The position numbers and the translations under genes were made by a program. Shown piece by piece: positions 1 to 8,607 of a DNA stretch of 64,000 bases. This DNA comes from CAIOSQ01 sp964434345 (GTDB lineage Bacteria; Pseudomonadota; Alphaproteobacteria; CACIAM-22H2): NCBI GenBank assembly GCA_964434345.1, contig CAYSUY010000003.1:3088-67087 (forward strand). The letters run 5' to 3'. Below the pieces are notes generated by a model, which saw only the letters and a list, made by a program, of their open reading frames with translations, made no database searches and was not told where the DNA came from. Position 1 is the stretch's first letter; every line of letters begins with the position of its first letter.

Positions 1-288
1 GGAAAGGTTGATGGCCACCGTGACGATGTCTCCGACACGCGAGGCACGCTGGTCTTTGAAGAAGCTCTTCGAGCCCTGACGCCAAATCGAATTTGCCGTC
101 GCGGCATGGACTGGCGCGTCGGGAACAGGATAGCGGATGGCGGCGATCTCGGACGGGCGGCGGACATCTGCGATCTGCGACATGCGGGGTGGGCTGCCGA
201 CTTCGGCCAAACGGTCCAATCCGGCGCAACCCGCCAGTTGTACAGCACAGAGTGTCAAGAGAAGCGGCGACGCGATCCTGGACATCAT
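1..288 (-). CDS. flgH: Flagellar L-ring protein FlgH (3' part outside window)
   Basis: Lipoprotein that forms the outer-membrane L ring around the flagellar rod. Only the first 96 residues lie in the window; the rest runs off the left edge. The N-terminus is a lipoprotein signal with a lipobox LAGC near residues 18-21. The family signature IWRQGSKSFFKDQRASRVGD follows, then DIVTVAINLS. The start ATG overlaps the flgA stop by four bases (ATGA), so the two are translationally coupled. A second ATG follows immediately and could also be used. Confidence 0.93.
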   Translation of the reverse strand, partial: MMSRIASPLLLTLCAVQLAGCAGLDRLAEVGSPPRMSQIADVRRPSEIAAIRYPVPDAPVHAATANSIWRQGSKSFFKDQRASRVGDIVTVAINLS

Positions 289-995
289 TCGAGCTCCACG
301 ACGCCAGTGTCGGCGACCCGGCCGCGAACCAGCTTGTTTGAAGACGGATTGCGCAGCGTGATGGTCTGACCGATCGCGCCGCCGTCCACGGCGACGAGAT
401 GCGTGGTCAGTTCGAGTCCGGAACGGCGGAATACCGCACGAACACCCGCGCCGCGTTCGACGGCCAGCGCGTTCTTCACCTGCGCGCGCGCGACGGGCAC
501 CAGCGGCGCAATTGGCCAACGCGGCTCGAGACCGACCAGTTGATGCACGTCGAGAACCGCATTGGGCGGGACATGACGCGCATCGACGGCGACGATCCGC
601 ACATCCGCTGCGTCGATGACCTCGCCCGGAAGTATCCGGCGCGTCACCACCGGAACCTCGCGCGACATCGAAAGAGAACCCCGGAGCTGTCGTAGCATCC
701 GGACGTTTCCGGGATCTCTCATGTCGGCGAGCGCGGCAGAGAACGTTCCCACGCGCATGTCGAGCTTGAGATTGACGATGGCGAGGCCCGGGCGCGCCTC
801 GGCGAGGGCTCGCGAATCCGCCGAGCCGAGGGTCACGAGGGGACATGCGCCGATCCTCTCGGCGATCCGCCGCACCAGTTCCTCCTCGAGGCCAGGCGCG
901 GATTCGCATCGCTGGGGTGGCAGACCGCTCGCCGAAGCGGGCGCGGCCAGGAACAACGTCGCCGCGAGGGCCGACAGGAGAACGCGCGCGATCAT
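285..995 (-). CDS. flgA: Flagellar P-ring formation chaperone FlgA
   Basis: Periplasmic chaperone needed to assemble the FlgI P ring. The 236-residue product has a Sec signal peptide (about residues 1-22, ending ASAS), a poorly conserved N-terminal half, and a SAF domain at about 114-175. The C-terminal beta domain (about 180-236) carries the family pattern GQTITLRNPSSNKLVRG. Its ATG overlaps the flgG stop by four bases and its own stop overlaps the flgH start, so flgG-flgA-flgH is one tightly coupled unit. No flgI is visible; it may lie beyond the left edge. Confidence 0.93.
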   Translation of the reverse strand: MIARVLLSALAATLFLAAPASASGLPPQRCESAPGLEEELVRRIAERIGACPLVTLGSADSRALAEARPGLAIVNLKLDMRVGTFSAALADMRDPGNVRMLRQLRGSLSMSREVPVVTRRILPGEVIDAADVRIVAVDARHVPPNAVLDVHQLVGLEPRWPIAPLVPVARAQVKNALAVERGAGVRAVFRRSGLELTTHLVAVDGGAIGQTITLRNPSSNKLVRGRVADTGVVELE

Positions 996-1783
996 CGGAT
1001 CTGGTTCATCGTCTTGAGCATCTCGTCGGAGGCCTGGATGACCTTCGAGTTCATCTCGTAGGCGCGCTGAGCAGTGATCAGCGTTGTAAGTTCGCTGACG
1101 ATGTCGACGTTGGATGCCTCGAGAAATCCCTGCTGGATGGTGCCGAAGCCCGGTTCGCCGGCGAGACCGGCAACCGCAGCGCCCGATGCCGCCGTCTCGC
1201 GGTAGATGTTTCCGCCAAGCGACTGAAGGCCGGCATCGTTGGGAAAGGTCGCAAGCTGGAGCCGGCCGAGATCGACGGGCGCCACCTGCCCATCGACCGT
1301 GACCTGGACGAGGCCCTGGGCGTTGACGTTGATCTGGCGGGCATTTCCGGGGACGTTGAAGCCAGGAAGCACGCGATATCCGGTCGCGGTCACGATCTCG
1401 CCGGCTGGAGAGAGCTGCAGCGAGCCCGATCGCGTATAGCCGGTCTCGCCGTTCGGCAGCGCGACAACGAGATACCCGCGTCCCTGCACCGCCAAGTCGA
1501 GCGCATTCTCCGTCCCGATCAACGAGCCCTGGGAATGGATTCGGTAGACGCCGGCGGGACGCACGCCGGAACCGAGCAGGATGCCCGTCGGAACGATCGT
1601 GCCCTCCTGCGAACTCTGGCTTCCGGCCGCCATGCCACGAACCTGATAGAGGAGGTCCTGGAATTCGGCGCGCTGGCGCTTGAACCCCGTGGTGTTGAGG
1701 TTGGCGATGTTGTTTGCGATCACCTCGACATTGACCTGCTGTGCGGTCATGCCGGTCGCGGCGATGGACAGGGAACGGGACAT
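992..1783 (-). CDS. flgG: Flagellar distal rod protein FlgG
   Basis: Distal-rod subunit that passes through the P and L rings. The 263-residue length is typical. The N-terminus (MSRSLSIAATGMTAQQ) followed by VIANNIANLNTTGFKRQRAEF is the classic rod/hook ANN-N-TTG-K motif. The C-terminus ends in the coiled-coil type sequence AYEMNSKVIQASDEML. It follows flgF by ten bases and overlaps flgA. Confidence 0.97.
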   Translation of the reverse strand: MSRSLSIAATGMTAQQVNVEVIANNIANLNTTGFKRQRAEFQDLLYQVRGMAAGSQSSQEGTIVPTGILLGSGVRPAGVYRIHSQGSLIGTENALDLAVQGRGYLVVALPNGETGYTRSGSLQLSPAGEIVTATGYRVLPGFNVPGNARQINVNAQGLVQVTVDGQVAPVDLGRLQLATFPNDAGLQSLGGNIYRETAASGAAVAGLAGEPGFGTIQQGFLEASNVDIVSELTTLITAQRAYEMNSKVIQASDEMLKTMNQIR

Positions 1784-1793
1784 GTTTGCGGCC

Positions 1794-2513
1794 TCAGAGG
1801 GTCGGGACGCGTTCGATGACGTCGATCAGCCGCGCGTGCTCCGAGGACTGGATCTGCTGGAGCGCCTCGAAATCGCGGGTCAACTGGATCAGGCGCGTCA
1901 TCTCCATGATCGCCTGGACGTTCGACTGCTCGACGACACCTTGCTTGATCTCGAACCCCTCGGCCGGTCGCGTTGCAGACGCCTTCATCAGGCTGTCGCC
2001 GCGGGCATCGAGTGTCGCGCCAGGAGGCACCTCCACCACGTCGAGTTCGCCGACGAGGTCCTCTCCCCCGTAGATCGCGCCGCCCGCGGTGACGGTGATC
2101 GTCCCAATACGCTCAGGCAGTACGATTGGCTCCCCGTTGGTTCCGAGGACAGGGTTCCCAGACGCCGTGACGATTTGGCCGGTCTGGTCCAGCTGCAGTG
2201 AGCCAGCGCGGGTCAAAAGGGTTTCGTTGCCGCGGGCGACGACGAAGAACGCCCGGTCATTGCCGCTGATCGAGAGATCGAGCTGGTTTCCCGTCCCGAC
2301 CACTGGCCCGGCGCTGAGATCGACGCGCATCGGGCGCTCGACCGGGTAGATGATCGGCGCAGACGCACGCTGCCGGCTCACGAAACCGTCGAAGGACATC
2401 TCTGTGCGGCGATATCCCGGCGTGCTGACATTCGCGAGGTTGTTCGACAGGCTCGCGAGCCGCATCTCGAGCGCAACTTGCTTCGATAAGGCGAGGAAAG
2501 CGGTGGACTCCAT
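1794..2513 (-). CDS. flgF: Flagellar proximal rod protein FlgF
   Basis: Proximal rod component. I use the ATG giving MESTAFLALSKQVALEMRL, 239 residues, because family members begin here; an upstream in-frame ATG would add 14 residues with no rod-like character. The motif SNNLANVSTPGYRRTEMSFDGF is the rod/hook N-terminal signature, and the C-terminal end MTRLIQLTRDFEALQQI is the conserved helical tail. It is the first gene of the flgFGAH unit and is divergent from fliI. Only 26 bases separate the two chosen start codons. Confidence 0.94.
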   Translation of the reverse strand: MESTAFLALSKQVALEMRLASLSNNLANVSTPGYRRTEMSFDGFVSRQRASAPIIYPVERPMRVDLSAGPVVGTGNQLDLSISGNDRAFFVVARGNETLLTRAGSLQLDQTGQIVTASGNPVLGTNGEPIVLPERIGTITVTAGGAIYGGEDLVGELDVVEVPPGATLDARGDSLMKASATRPAEGFEIKQGVVEQSNVQAIMEMTRLIQLTRDFEALQQIQSSEHARLIDVIERVPTL

Positions 2514-2539
2514 GACGGGGTGCGGTTCCTGTGCAGCGG

Positions 2540-3943
2540 ATGACGACGCCCTCAACTAAGGCAACAACCGTGCCAATTCCGGACGCCAAGATTTTCACCC
2601 CCCCGCAGATGCCGGCGCACCGGCGGCTGCTGGACGCGCTCGCCACTGTGCGTATGGGCGAGATCGTCGGGCGGGTCTGCGCGATAAGCGATCAGCGGAT
2701 TGCCGTGCGTGGTCTTTCCGCGCACGCGGCGATTGGCGACGTCCTTCACATGCGCGCGCGCGACGGACGCGAGATCCCGGCGGAGATCGTGGCGTTCGAC
2801 GGCGACGATGCCGTCGCGCTGCCCTTCGGCGAGATCGCGGCGCTCGGACCCGGATGCGAGGCAGTACTCTCACCGGCCAGCGCCGTTGCACGGCCACATG
2901 ACACCTGGCTGGGCTGCGTTTTCGACGGACTTGGCCGCTGCCTGATGGGACCCACACCGTCGACCGGAGCGACCGAGTATCCGCTGCGTCGGCAGCCGCC
3001 GCCGCCAGCCGCGCGTGGCCTCACAACCGACCCGGTCGATGCGGGTGTCATCGCGATGAACGCCTTTCTGACCTGCGGCCTTGGCCAACGGCTCGGAATC
3101 TTCGCCGGTTCGGGGGTCGGCAAGACGACGCTGCTCGGAATGCTTGCCGCACACGCGCGCTTTGACGCCGTCGTGATCGCGCTGATCGGCGAACGCGGCA
3201 AGGAACTGGCAGATTTCGTGCTGCGCTACCTGTCGCCGGAACAGCGTGCCCGTGCCGCGGTCTTTGTGTCGACCTCCGACGAGCCGGCGGTTCTGCGGCG
3301 GCGCGCGTCGTTCCTCGCGGTCACGGCCGCGGAATACCTGCGCGATTCTGGACGTCGGGTCCTGTTCCTCATGGACAGCGTGACGCGCTTCGCGGCAGCG
3401 TTGCGCGAGATCGGGATCGCCGCCGGAGAGCCGGTGGGATTGGGGGGCTATCCGCCGAGCGTCTTCGCGCAGATGCCGCGCCTGCTGGAGCGCTTGGGCC
3501 CACTCGAGGGCACCAGCGGGATCACCGCCTTCATAACGGTGCTGGTCGAAGGCGACGACATGAACGAGCCGGTCAGCGATGCCGTGCGCGGATTCCTCGA
3601 CGGGCATGTGCTGCTCGACCGGCGGATCGCCGACGCGGGGCGCTATCCGGCCATCGACGTCATCCGCTCCGTTTCCAGAGCCGCGCCGCGTCTGCAGACG
3701 CGTGCGCATCGCGACGCCCTGCGGCGCGCGGTAGCGCTCGAAACCGCGTATCGGGAGGTCGCCGACCTGTTGCGTCTTGGTCTCTACAAGCCCGGCACCG
3801 ATCCAGAAACCGACCGCGCGATCGAATTCCACAGGCGACTCGAGGCCTTCCTGGACCAGGACGAGGCCGATCGGTCCGATTTGGAGGGGGATGTCCGGAC
3901 GTTGATTGCGATCCTGGATGAAATCGGGGCCGGTCAGGACTGA
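2540..3943 (+). CDS. fliI: Flagellar export ATPase FliI
   Basis: Cytoplasmic F1-beta-like ATPase that energises flagellar type III export. The 467-residue product shows Walker A GSGVGKTT (about residues 190-197), GERGKEL (about 217-223), the Walker B stretch VLFLMDSVTR (about 274-283), and the family signature GRYPAIDVIRSVSR. GTG 2531 gives three extra residues. ATG 2609 gives a protein starting at MPAHRRLLDAL and would leave about 95 bp for divergent promoters; the true start is uncertain. It is followed closely by a fliJ-like gene and fliG. Confidence 0.95.
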   Translation: MTTPSTKATTVPIPDAKIFTPPQMPAHRRLLDALATVRMGEIVGRVCAISDQRIAVRGLSAHAAIGDVLHMRARDGREIPAEIVAFDGDDAVALPFGEIAALGPGCEAVLSPASAVARPHDTWLGCVFDGLGRCLMGPTPSTGATEYPLRRQPPPPAARGLTTDPVDAGVIAMNAFLTCGLGQRLGIFAGSGVGKTTLLGMLAAHARFDAVVIALIGERGKELADFVLRYLSPEQRARAAVFVSTSDEPAVLRRRASFLAVTAAEYLRDSGRRVLFLMDSVTRFAAALREIGIAAGEPVGLGGYPPSVFAQMPRLLERLGPLEGTSGITAFITVLVEGDDMNEPVSDAVRGFLDGHVLLDRRIADAGRYPAIDVIRSVSRAAPRLQTRAHRDALRRAVALETAYREVADLLRLGLYKPGTDPETDRAIEFHRRLEAFLDQDEADRSDLEGDVRTLIAILDEIGAGQD

Positions 3944-3957
3944 GACAGGGCCCATGA

Positions 3958-4329
3958 ATGAACGATGCCCGTGATCGAACGCTTCAACGCGTTCTGAAGC
4001 TGCGCCGCCTCGATCTCCGGCGGGCACGCGGGCGGATCGGTGCGGCCGAGGCGCGCGATGCCGAAGCGCGCGAGGCACGCAAGCGCCTTGCGGAAGAGAC
4101 GGATGCGCTCCCAAGCCAGGGCCGGTGCGTGGCGCCAGCGCTTCTGTTCGCGCGACTCGGGGAGATCGCCGACGAGGCTGTGCGACTTGCGGAGGAATCC
4201 ACCCGCGCGGTAGCCGAACGCGATGCCGCCCAGAGCGAGTTGCGGGCCATCGCCGCGGAATGCGAGTCGCTGGAGACATTCCTCCAGCGCAGTGCCGACG
4301 AACGACGGAGGGCATTAAAATGGCGGTGA
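3958..4329 (+). CDS. fliJ: FliJ-like flagellar export chaperone
   Basis: A small, highly charged 123-residue protein rich in Arg, Glu and Ala, with no hydrophobic segment and a strong helical/coiled-coil look (for example LRRLDLRRARGRIGAAEA). FliJ proteins are poorly conserved coiled coils encoded directly after fliI; they bind FliI and escort export chaperones. The assignment rests on position, size and composition rather than on a sequence motif. Its last codons overlap the fliG start by ten bases, indicating coupled translation. Confidence 0.7.
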   Translation: MNDARDRTLQRVLKLRRLDLRRARGRIGAAEARDAEAREARKRLAEETDALPSQGRCVAPALLFARLGEIADEAVRLAEESTRAVAERDAAQSELRAIAAECESLETFLQRSADERRRALKWR

Positions 4330-5336
4330 AGGATGATTTCCGTTCGCTGAGCGGCCCCTCCAAGGCGGCGATCATGCTGCTCGCGCTCGGCCAGGACTAC
4401 GCCGCCAAGGTCTTCACGTTCCTCGACGACGACGAGATCCGGGAATTGTCGCAGGCGATGTCGTCGCTCGGCAGCGTCAACGCGAAGGTGGTCGAGCGGC
4501 TGTTCGTCGAGTTCGCGAACCAGATGTCGTCCGGCGGCTCGGTCATCGGAAACGTCGAGGCGACGCAGCGTCTCCTGGCGAGCATCATGGATCCCGACCG
4601 CGTCCAGGCGATCATGGACGACATCACCGGCCCTGCCGGGCGTACGATGTGGGACAAGCTCGGCAACGTCAACGACACGGTCCTGGCCAACTATCTCCGC
4701 AACGAATATCCGCAGACAGTCGCCGTGGTGATGTCGCGGATCAAGGCGGAGCAGGCCGCCCGCGTGATCGCCCTCCTGCCCGACCAGATGTCGCGCGACG
4801 TGGTCCTCCGCATGCTCAAGATGGAACATGTCCAGAAGGAGGTGCTTGAGGACGTCGAGCGAACCCTGAGGACCGAGTTCATGGCCAATCTCGGACGCTC
4901 GCAGAAACGCAATCCCTCCGAGAACCTCGCCGAGATCTTCAATGCACTGGATCGCGCCAATCTCAACCGCCTCATGGGGTTCCTCGACGATCAGGCGCCG
5001 GGCGACGCGGAAAAGATCCGCAGCTTCATGTTCACCTTCGACGATCTGTCGAAGCTCAATGGCACCGACATCCAGGCCATCCTGCGCGAGGTGGACAAGG
5101 ATGCCCTGGCGATCGCGCTCAAGGGCGCCTCGGAGGATCTGCGCAAGCTGTTCTTCGGCAACATGTCGGAACGCGCGTCGAAGCTTCTCCAGGACGAGAT
5201 GGCATCGATGGGGCCGGTCCGCGTCAAGGATGTCGATGAAGCACAGCAACGGATCATTTCGACGACCAAGGACCTCATCGCACGCGGCGTGATCGAGGTG
5301 CCCGAGGAAGGCGAAGCCAACGAGTTGATCGAATAG
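4320..5336 (+). CDS. fliG: Flagellar motor switch protein FliG
   Basis: Rotor/switch protein on the MS ring that takes torque from the MotA stator. The chosen ATG gives MAVKDDFRSLSGPSKAAIML and 338 residues, the normal family length. The N-terminal FliG domain (KAAIMLLALGQDYAAKVF), the middle EHPQ-type segment (here NEYPQTVAVVMSRI) and the C-terminal charged ridge region (MFTFDDLSKLNGTDIQAILR) are all present. The start lies inside the upstream fliJ-like gene. The order fliG-fliF is the reverse of the enteric order. Confidence 0.97.
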   Translation: MAVKDDFRSLSGPSKAAIMLLALGQDYAAKVFTFLDDDEIRELSQAMSSLGSVNAKVVERLFVEFANQMSSGGSVIGNVEATQRLLASIMDPDRVQAIMDDITGPAGRTMWDKLGNVNDTVLANYLRNEYPQTVAVVMSRIKAEQAARVIALLPDQMSRDVVLRMLKMEHVQKEVLEDVERTLRTEFMANLGRSQKRNPSENLAEIFNALDRANLNRLMGFLDDQAPGDAEKIRSFMFTFDDLSKLNGTDIQAILREVDKDALAIALKGASEDLRKLFFGNMSERASKLLQDEMASMGPVRVKDVDEAQQRIISTTKDLIARGVIEVPEEGEANELIE

Positions 5337-5394
5337 GGCCTGTGGTTCGCACGGTTTCGGACCAAAACATTCTCCCGCCACGATCCACGCCGCG

Positions 5395-5443
5395 CATGAG
5401 TCGCGGCGCTCATGGGAGACGTCGGCGATGCGGCGTTCCGCAT
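5395..5443 (+). other. Two small hairpins in the fliG-fliF gap
   Basis: The 122-base gap between fliG and fliF holds two inverted repeats. One has six-base arms CATGAG/CTCATG with an eight-base loop (5395-5414). The other has six-base arms ATGCGG/CCGCAT with a four-base loop (5428-5443). Neither is followed by a T-run, so they do not look like strong terminators. The second ends about 15 bases before the fliF GTG, close to its GGGGAG ribosome-binding site, and could affect translation. Confidence 0.35.
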
Positions 5444-5458
5444 TTGGGGAGTTGAAAA

Positions 5459-7192
5459 GTGGCTGACACGGCGGTTGTCGCCGCCTCGGACGAGGCGGTC
5501 GGGCGCGACGAGGGCGGACCGGCAGGCCGCCTGCTCGACGCCCTGCGCAGGCTGGGGCCGTTGCGCCTCGTCGGCCTGGTTGCTTCACTTGCGGCAATCG
5601 TCGTCGCTGTCGCGGCGTCGACGATGCACCTGATGGCCCCTGATTTCGTGCCGCTATTCTCGAAGCTTGCACCAGAAGACAGCGCAGCCATCGTGCGCCA
5701 GCTCGAGCAGGGTCGCGAGCGCTATCAGGTGGCCGATGGTGGACAGACGGTGCTGGTGGAGCGGTCGCGTGTCGCGCAGCTGCGGATCCTCGCCGCCGAA
5801 CGGCGTCTTCCGAGCAAGGGGTCGCTGGGCTACGAGGTCTTCGACAAGGTCGATCCGCTGGCCACGACGACCAACCTGTTCCAGATAAACCAGATCCGTG
5901 CCCTCGAAGGCGAACTCGCACGCACCATCGCATCGATCTCTGGAGTCGAGAGCGCCCGCGTGCACCTCGTCATTCCGACGCGCGAGCTCTTCTCGCAGCA
6001 GACGCCGGATACACGGGCCTCGGTGGTGGTGCAGTTCCGGCCAAACATGGAATCTGCCCGCCAAAGGGTAGAATCGATTCGGCATCTCGTTGCGTCAGCG
6101 GTCAAGAACCTGTCACCGGCGCGGGTGTCGATCGTCGATACCCAGGGCAATCTTCTCGCGCGCGGCGACGGCGAGACGGCGGCCGGGCAGGCGACCGCCG
6201 TGCTCGAGCACAAGTTGGAGCATGAGCGGCGGCTACGCGCGGCCGTAGAGCGGCTGGTCGAGCAGCATGTCGGGTTCGGTCGCGTTCGCGCAGACGTCAA
6301 TGTCGACGTCACCTATGCGGCGGTGGTCCGGACCACCGAGGCATTTGACCCCAAGGGGCGGGTGGAGCGCTCGGTCCAGACCGTCGAGGAGGCCTCCAAC
6401 AAATCGGAACAGCGTTCCGATCAGGATCTCTCGGTTCAGCGCAACGTCCCTCCCGAGCAGCAACCTCCCGGCCAGCAGGGAACGCGCGGCAGCGAGACCC
6501 AGAGGCGCACCGAGGAGACGACGAATTTTGAAGTATCGCGGACGCAGGTAAAGGAGAGCATCGACCCTGGCTCGATCCGGCGCGTATCGGTCGCTGTCCT
6601 CGTCGACGGAGTGCGCCAGACCGATGCCTCCGGAGCCCAGACCTGGCGGCCGCGCGGCGACGACGAGCTCAAGGCGATCGAGCGGCTTGTCCGCTCTGCG
6701 GTCGGCTTCAATTCGGAGCGTGGCGACAGCGTCGAGATCGTGAACCTGCCGTTCAGCCCCGTCGAGCTTCCCGAGATCAAGGCGCCGGGCATGTTCGACT
6801 TCACCAAGGACGACATCAAGCTGATCGCGCAGGTCGCGGTTCTCGGCATCGCCGTGGCGCTCGTCGTCCTCTTCGTCGTCCGGCCTATCGTCGCGAAGAT
6901 GTTCGAGGAACGGACCCCCGAAGCGGACGCGCTCGCGATCGAGGGCGGTGGTGCCGGCGCGCTCGTTCCGACCGAACAGGTCGACGAGGTGGCGCGGATG
7001 AAAGCGGAAATCGAACAGGAGATGCAGGCGCTCCAGGCGCAGCGCGCGCAGGCCATGGCGGAGATGATCGACATCGACAAGATCGAGGGGCAGGTCCAGT
7101 CCTCGGCGCTCAAGCGCATCACCGAGATCGTCGACAAGCATCCCGAGGAGGCGGCCTCCGTCATCCGCGGCTGGCTTACGCAGCGCGCATGA
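5459..7192 (+). CDS. fliF: Flagellar MS-ring protein FliF
   Basis: Inner-membrane protein forming the MS ring on which the basal body is built. The 577-residue product starts at GTG with GGGGAG about eight bases upstream. A first membrane helix is at about 35-57, followed by the YscJ/FliF ring-building motif region (SIASISGVESARVHLVIP), a low-complexity QQPPGQQ linker, and a second membrane helix at about 454-478 (LIAQVAVLGIAVALVVLFVV). A cytoplasmic FliG-binding tail follows. Its stop overlaps the next start (ATGA). Confidence 0.96.
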   Translation: MADTAVVAASDEAVGRDEGGPAGRLLDALRRLGPLRLVGLVASLAAIVVAVAASTMHLMAPDFVPLFSKLAPEDSAAIVRQLEQGRERYQVADGGQTVLVERSRVAQLRILAAERRLPSKGSLGYEVFDKVDPLATTTNLFQINQIRALEGELARTIASISGVESARVHLVIPTRELFSQQTPDTRASVVVQFRPNMESARQRVESIRHLVASAVKNLSPARVSIVDTQGNLLARGDGETAAGQATAVLEHKLEHERRLRAAVERLVEQHVGFGRVRADVNVDVTYAAVVRTTEAFDPKGRVERSVQTVEEASNKSEQRSDQDLSVQRNVPPEQQPPGQQGTRGSETQRRTEETTNFEVSRTQVKESIDPGSIRRVSVAVLVDGVRQTDASGAQTWRPRGDDELKAIERLVRSAVGFNSERGDSVEIVNLPFSPVELPEIKAPGMFDFTKDDIKLIAQVAVLGIAVALVVLFVVRPIVAKMFEERTPEADALAIEGGGAGALVPTEQVDEVARMKAEIEQEMQALQAQRAQAMAEMIDIDKIEGQVQSSALKRITEIVDKHPEEAASVIRGWLTQRA

Positions 7193-7509
7193 TGCCCGCA
7201 GAGGACACGCGGCGACTGATCGCCGAACTCGAAACCGCGCTGCGCTCGGACCGGCCTGCGGGCGTGCGGGTCGCGCGCGCGGTAGCCGCCGCTGAGGAGG
7301 CCGAGCGTCGATCCAGCGGCGGCAGTTTCGCGCCGCGCCCGACGAGCAAGGCAGACGCTGCAGCGCGACAGGTATTCTGGCGTCTCGTCGCCGAGATCCG
7401 GCGCGCTGCCGCGGCACGAACATCGCATGACGGCATGATCGCGGCGGTCGTTCAGGCGATCGAGGACGCGCGCGACGACCTCAGCGAGGATCCAGATGCT
7501 TCTCGATGA
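7189..7509 (+). CDS. Hypothetical protein coupled to fliF
   Basis: A 106-residue soluble, Ala/Arg-rich protein with no motif I recognise. It overlaps the fliF stop by four bases, so it is translated with fliF and may be a small flagellar accessory protein. Position is where a FliH-type export regulator often sits, but the sequence gives no support for that. Its 3' end overlaps the tail of the opposite-strand gene by 29 bases. Confidence 0.6.
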   Translation: MMPAEDTRRLIAELETALRSDRPAGVRVARAVAAAEEAERRSSGGSFAPRPTSKADAAARQVFWRLVAEIRRAAAARTSHDGMIAAVVQAIEDARDDLSEDPDASR

Positions 7510-7915
7510 AGTCCGGCAGGGTGAACACCACGCGCGGTGCGGCACGATCGGCCACGGCGCGCGCGCCGATGAGCCTGGAGAGTTCCTGCGGATCGGCGCG
7601 TCGCGCATTGCGCGCGACGAAGCCGCAATATCCATGGGTGACGACGATCACGGCATCGCGATACGCTGGCAGGTTGATCCTTACCTCCTCGGCGTCTGCG
7701 GGATCCGTCAGCATCGTGACGCGGAAACTATAGGCGAGCGGCTTCTGGTTGTCCGCGGGCGGGACGCCGGGACAGGTCACGGCGAAACGGCCGAGTTCGA
7801 TGGCTGTCGAGGCGGGTGGAACCACCGCCGGGTCCGCCGCCCCGGCCACGCCCGAGGCGAGGAAGGACATGACGGCAATGACCGCGATGCGTGAGATGGA
7901 ACCTAAAATCGACAT
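7481..7915 (-). CDS. Secreted or anchored protein, weakly FliL-like
   Basis: The product has 144 residues with an N-terminal hydrophobic signal (about residues 8-28, ending GVAGAA). A compact domain follows with YSFRVTMLTDPADAEEVRIN and a helix ending LPDFIEKHLD. The pattern of a strand, a 'DPADA' turn, a helix with DAVI, and a terminal F-LPDF segment is reminiscent of the periplasmic part of FliL, which modulates stator function, and it lies beside flagellar genes. I cannot confirm homology. Its ATG overlaps the ATG of the opposite CBS gene by two bases, so one of the starts may be misplaced. Confidence 0.6.
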   Translation of the reverse strand: MSILGSISRIAVIAVMSFLASGVAGAADPAVVPPASTAIELGRFAVTCPGVPPADNQKPLAYSFRVTMLTDPADAEEVRINLPAYRDAVIVVTHGYCGFVARNARRADPQELSRLIGARAVADRAAPRVVFTLPDFIEKHLDPR

Positions 7916-8306
7916 GCGGATCTGCTCCTGGCCCGGGTTGGTGCGCAGATCCGGGCTTGTCTGCGTCCTCGAACAAGACAGGGTCGGGGACGTGGCGGAG
8001 ATCATGGCACGATCGAATATCGGCGCGGTTCTCGTCCTGCGCAACGACGGAATGCTCGCCGGCATCTTCACGGAGCGCGATCTGCTCCGCCGCATCGGCT
8101 CTGGTGGGGGTATCGACATGGACGCCGAGGTGGGTGGGCTGATGACCCCTGATCCCTGGGGTGTATCCCGTGACGAGAGTGCACGGCTTCTGGCTCGCCA
8201 GATGCTGTCGCGGGGGTTCAGGCATGCGGTCGTCTTCGACGAAGACCGCACACCTGTCGGCATCGTGTCGATGCGCGACCTGCTCGCGATGCTCCTGGAG
8301 GAATGA
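7914..8306 (+). CDS. CBS-domain pair protein
   Basis: The 130-residue product consists of two CBS repeats (about residues 10-62 and 73-128), recognisable from IGAVLVLRNDGMLAGIFTERD and HAVVFDEDRTPVGIVSMRD. CBS pairs bind adenine nucleotides or similar ligands and usually act as regulatory modules. The start is ambiguous: ATG 7914 overlaps the divergent gene, while GTG 7941 would remove nine residues and still keep both repeats. It is the first of twelve closely spaced plus-strand genes leading into the multiheme cytochrome operon, so an energy- or ligand-sensing role there is an inference. Confidence 0.85.
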   Translation: MRICSWPGLVRRSGLVCVLEQDRVGDVAEIMARSNIGAVLVLRNDGMLAGIFTERDLLRRIGSGGGIDMDAEVGGLMTPDPWGVSRDESARLLARQMLSRGFRHAVVFDEDRTPVGIVSMRDLLAMLLEE

Positions 8307-8309
8307 CGC

Positions 8310-8603
8310 ATGCTGGGATGGCTGCGCTCCACGCTTGGCTTGGACGCCAAGGCCACGGCCGCGCCGCGACCAAACGACGGAGCCTCCGCGGTTCAATTCA
8401 GCGAGTATCGCGTCCGCGCGATTTTCCGCCGTCGAACATCGACGCATATCGATACCTGGTTCCCGGCGGCTCATCCCGACGAAGCGGTCGCCGCCGCGCG
8501 GCGCCGTTTTCCGACCGCGGACGCTTGGGAGTATCTTGGCGAACGCCGTGACCTGACGTCGGCCGAGATCGAAGCTCTCCGACGTTCGATGGCGGCGAAG
8601 TAA
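8310..8603 (+). CDS. Hypothetical protein, 97 residues
   Basis: A small soluble protein starting MLGWLRSTLGLDAKA. The central part is an Arg-rich strand/helix pattern (EYRVRAIFRRRTSTHIDTWF) and the end is a helix-rich tail (LTSAEIEALRRSMAAK). I recognise no family. It begins three bases after the CBS stop and is four bases from the next gene, so it belongs to the same transcript. Confidence 0.6.
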   Translation: MLGWLRSTLGLDAKATAAPRPNDGASAVQFSEYRVRAIFRRRTSTHIDTWFPAAHPDEAVAAARRRFPTADAWEYLGERRDLTSAEIEALRRSMAAK

Positions 8604-8607
8604 GCCC

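Noticed and set aside
7189..7509. FliH
   Set aside because: Only position suggests it; length (106 residues) and sequence lack FliH features such as GxxxG repeats.
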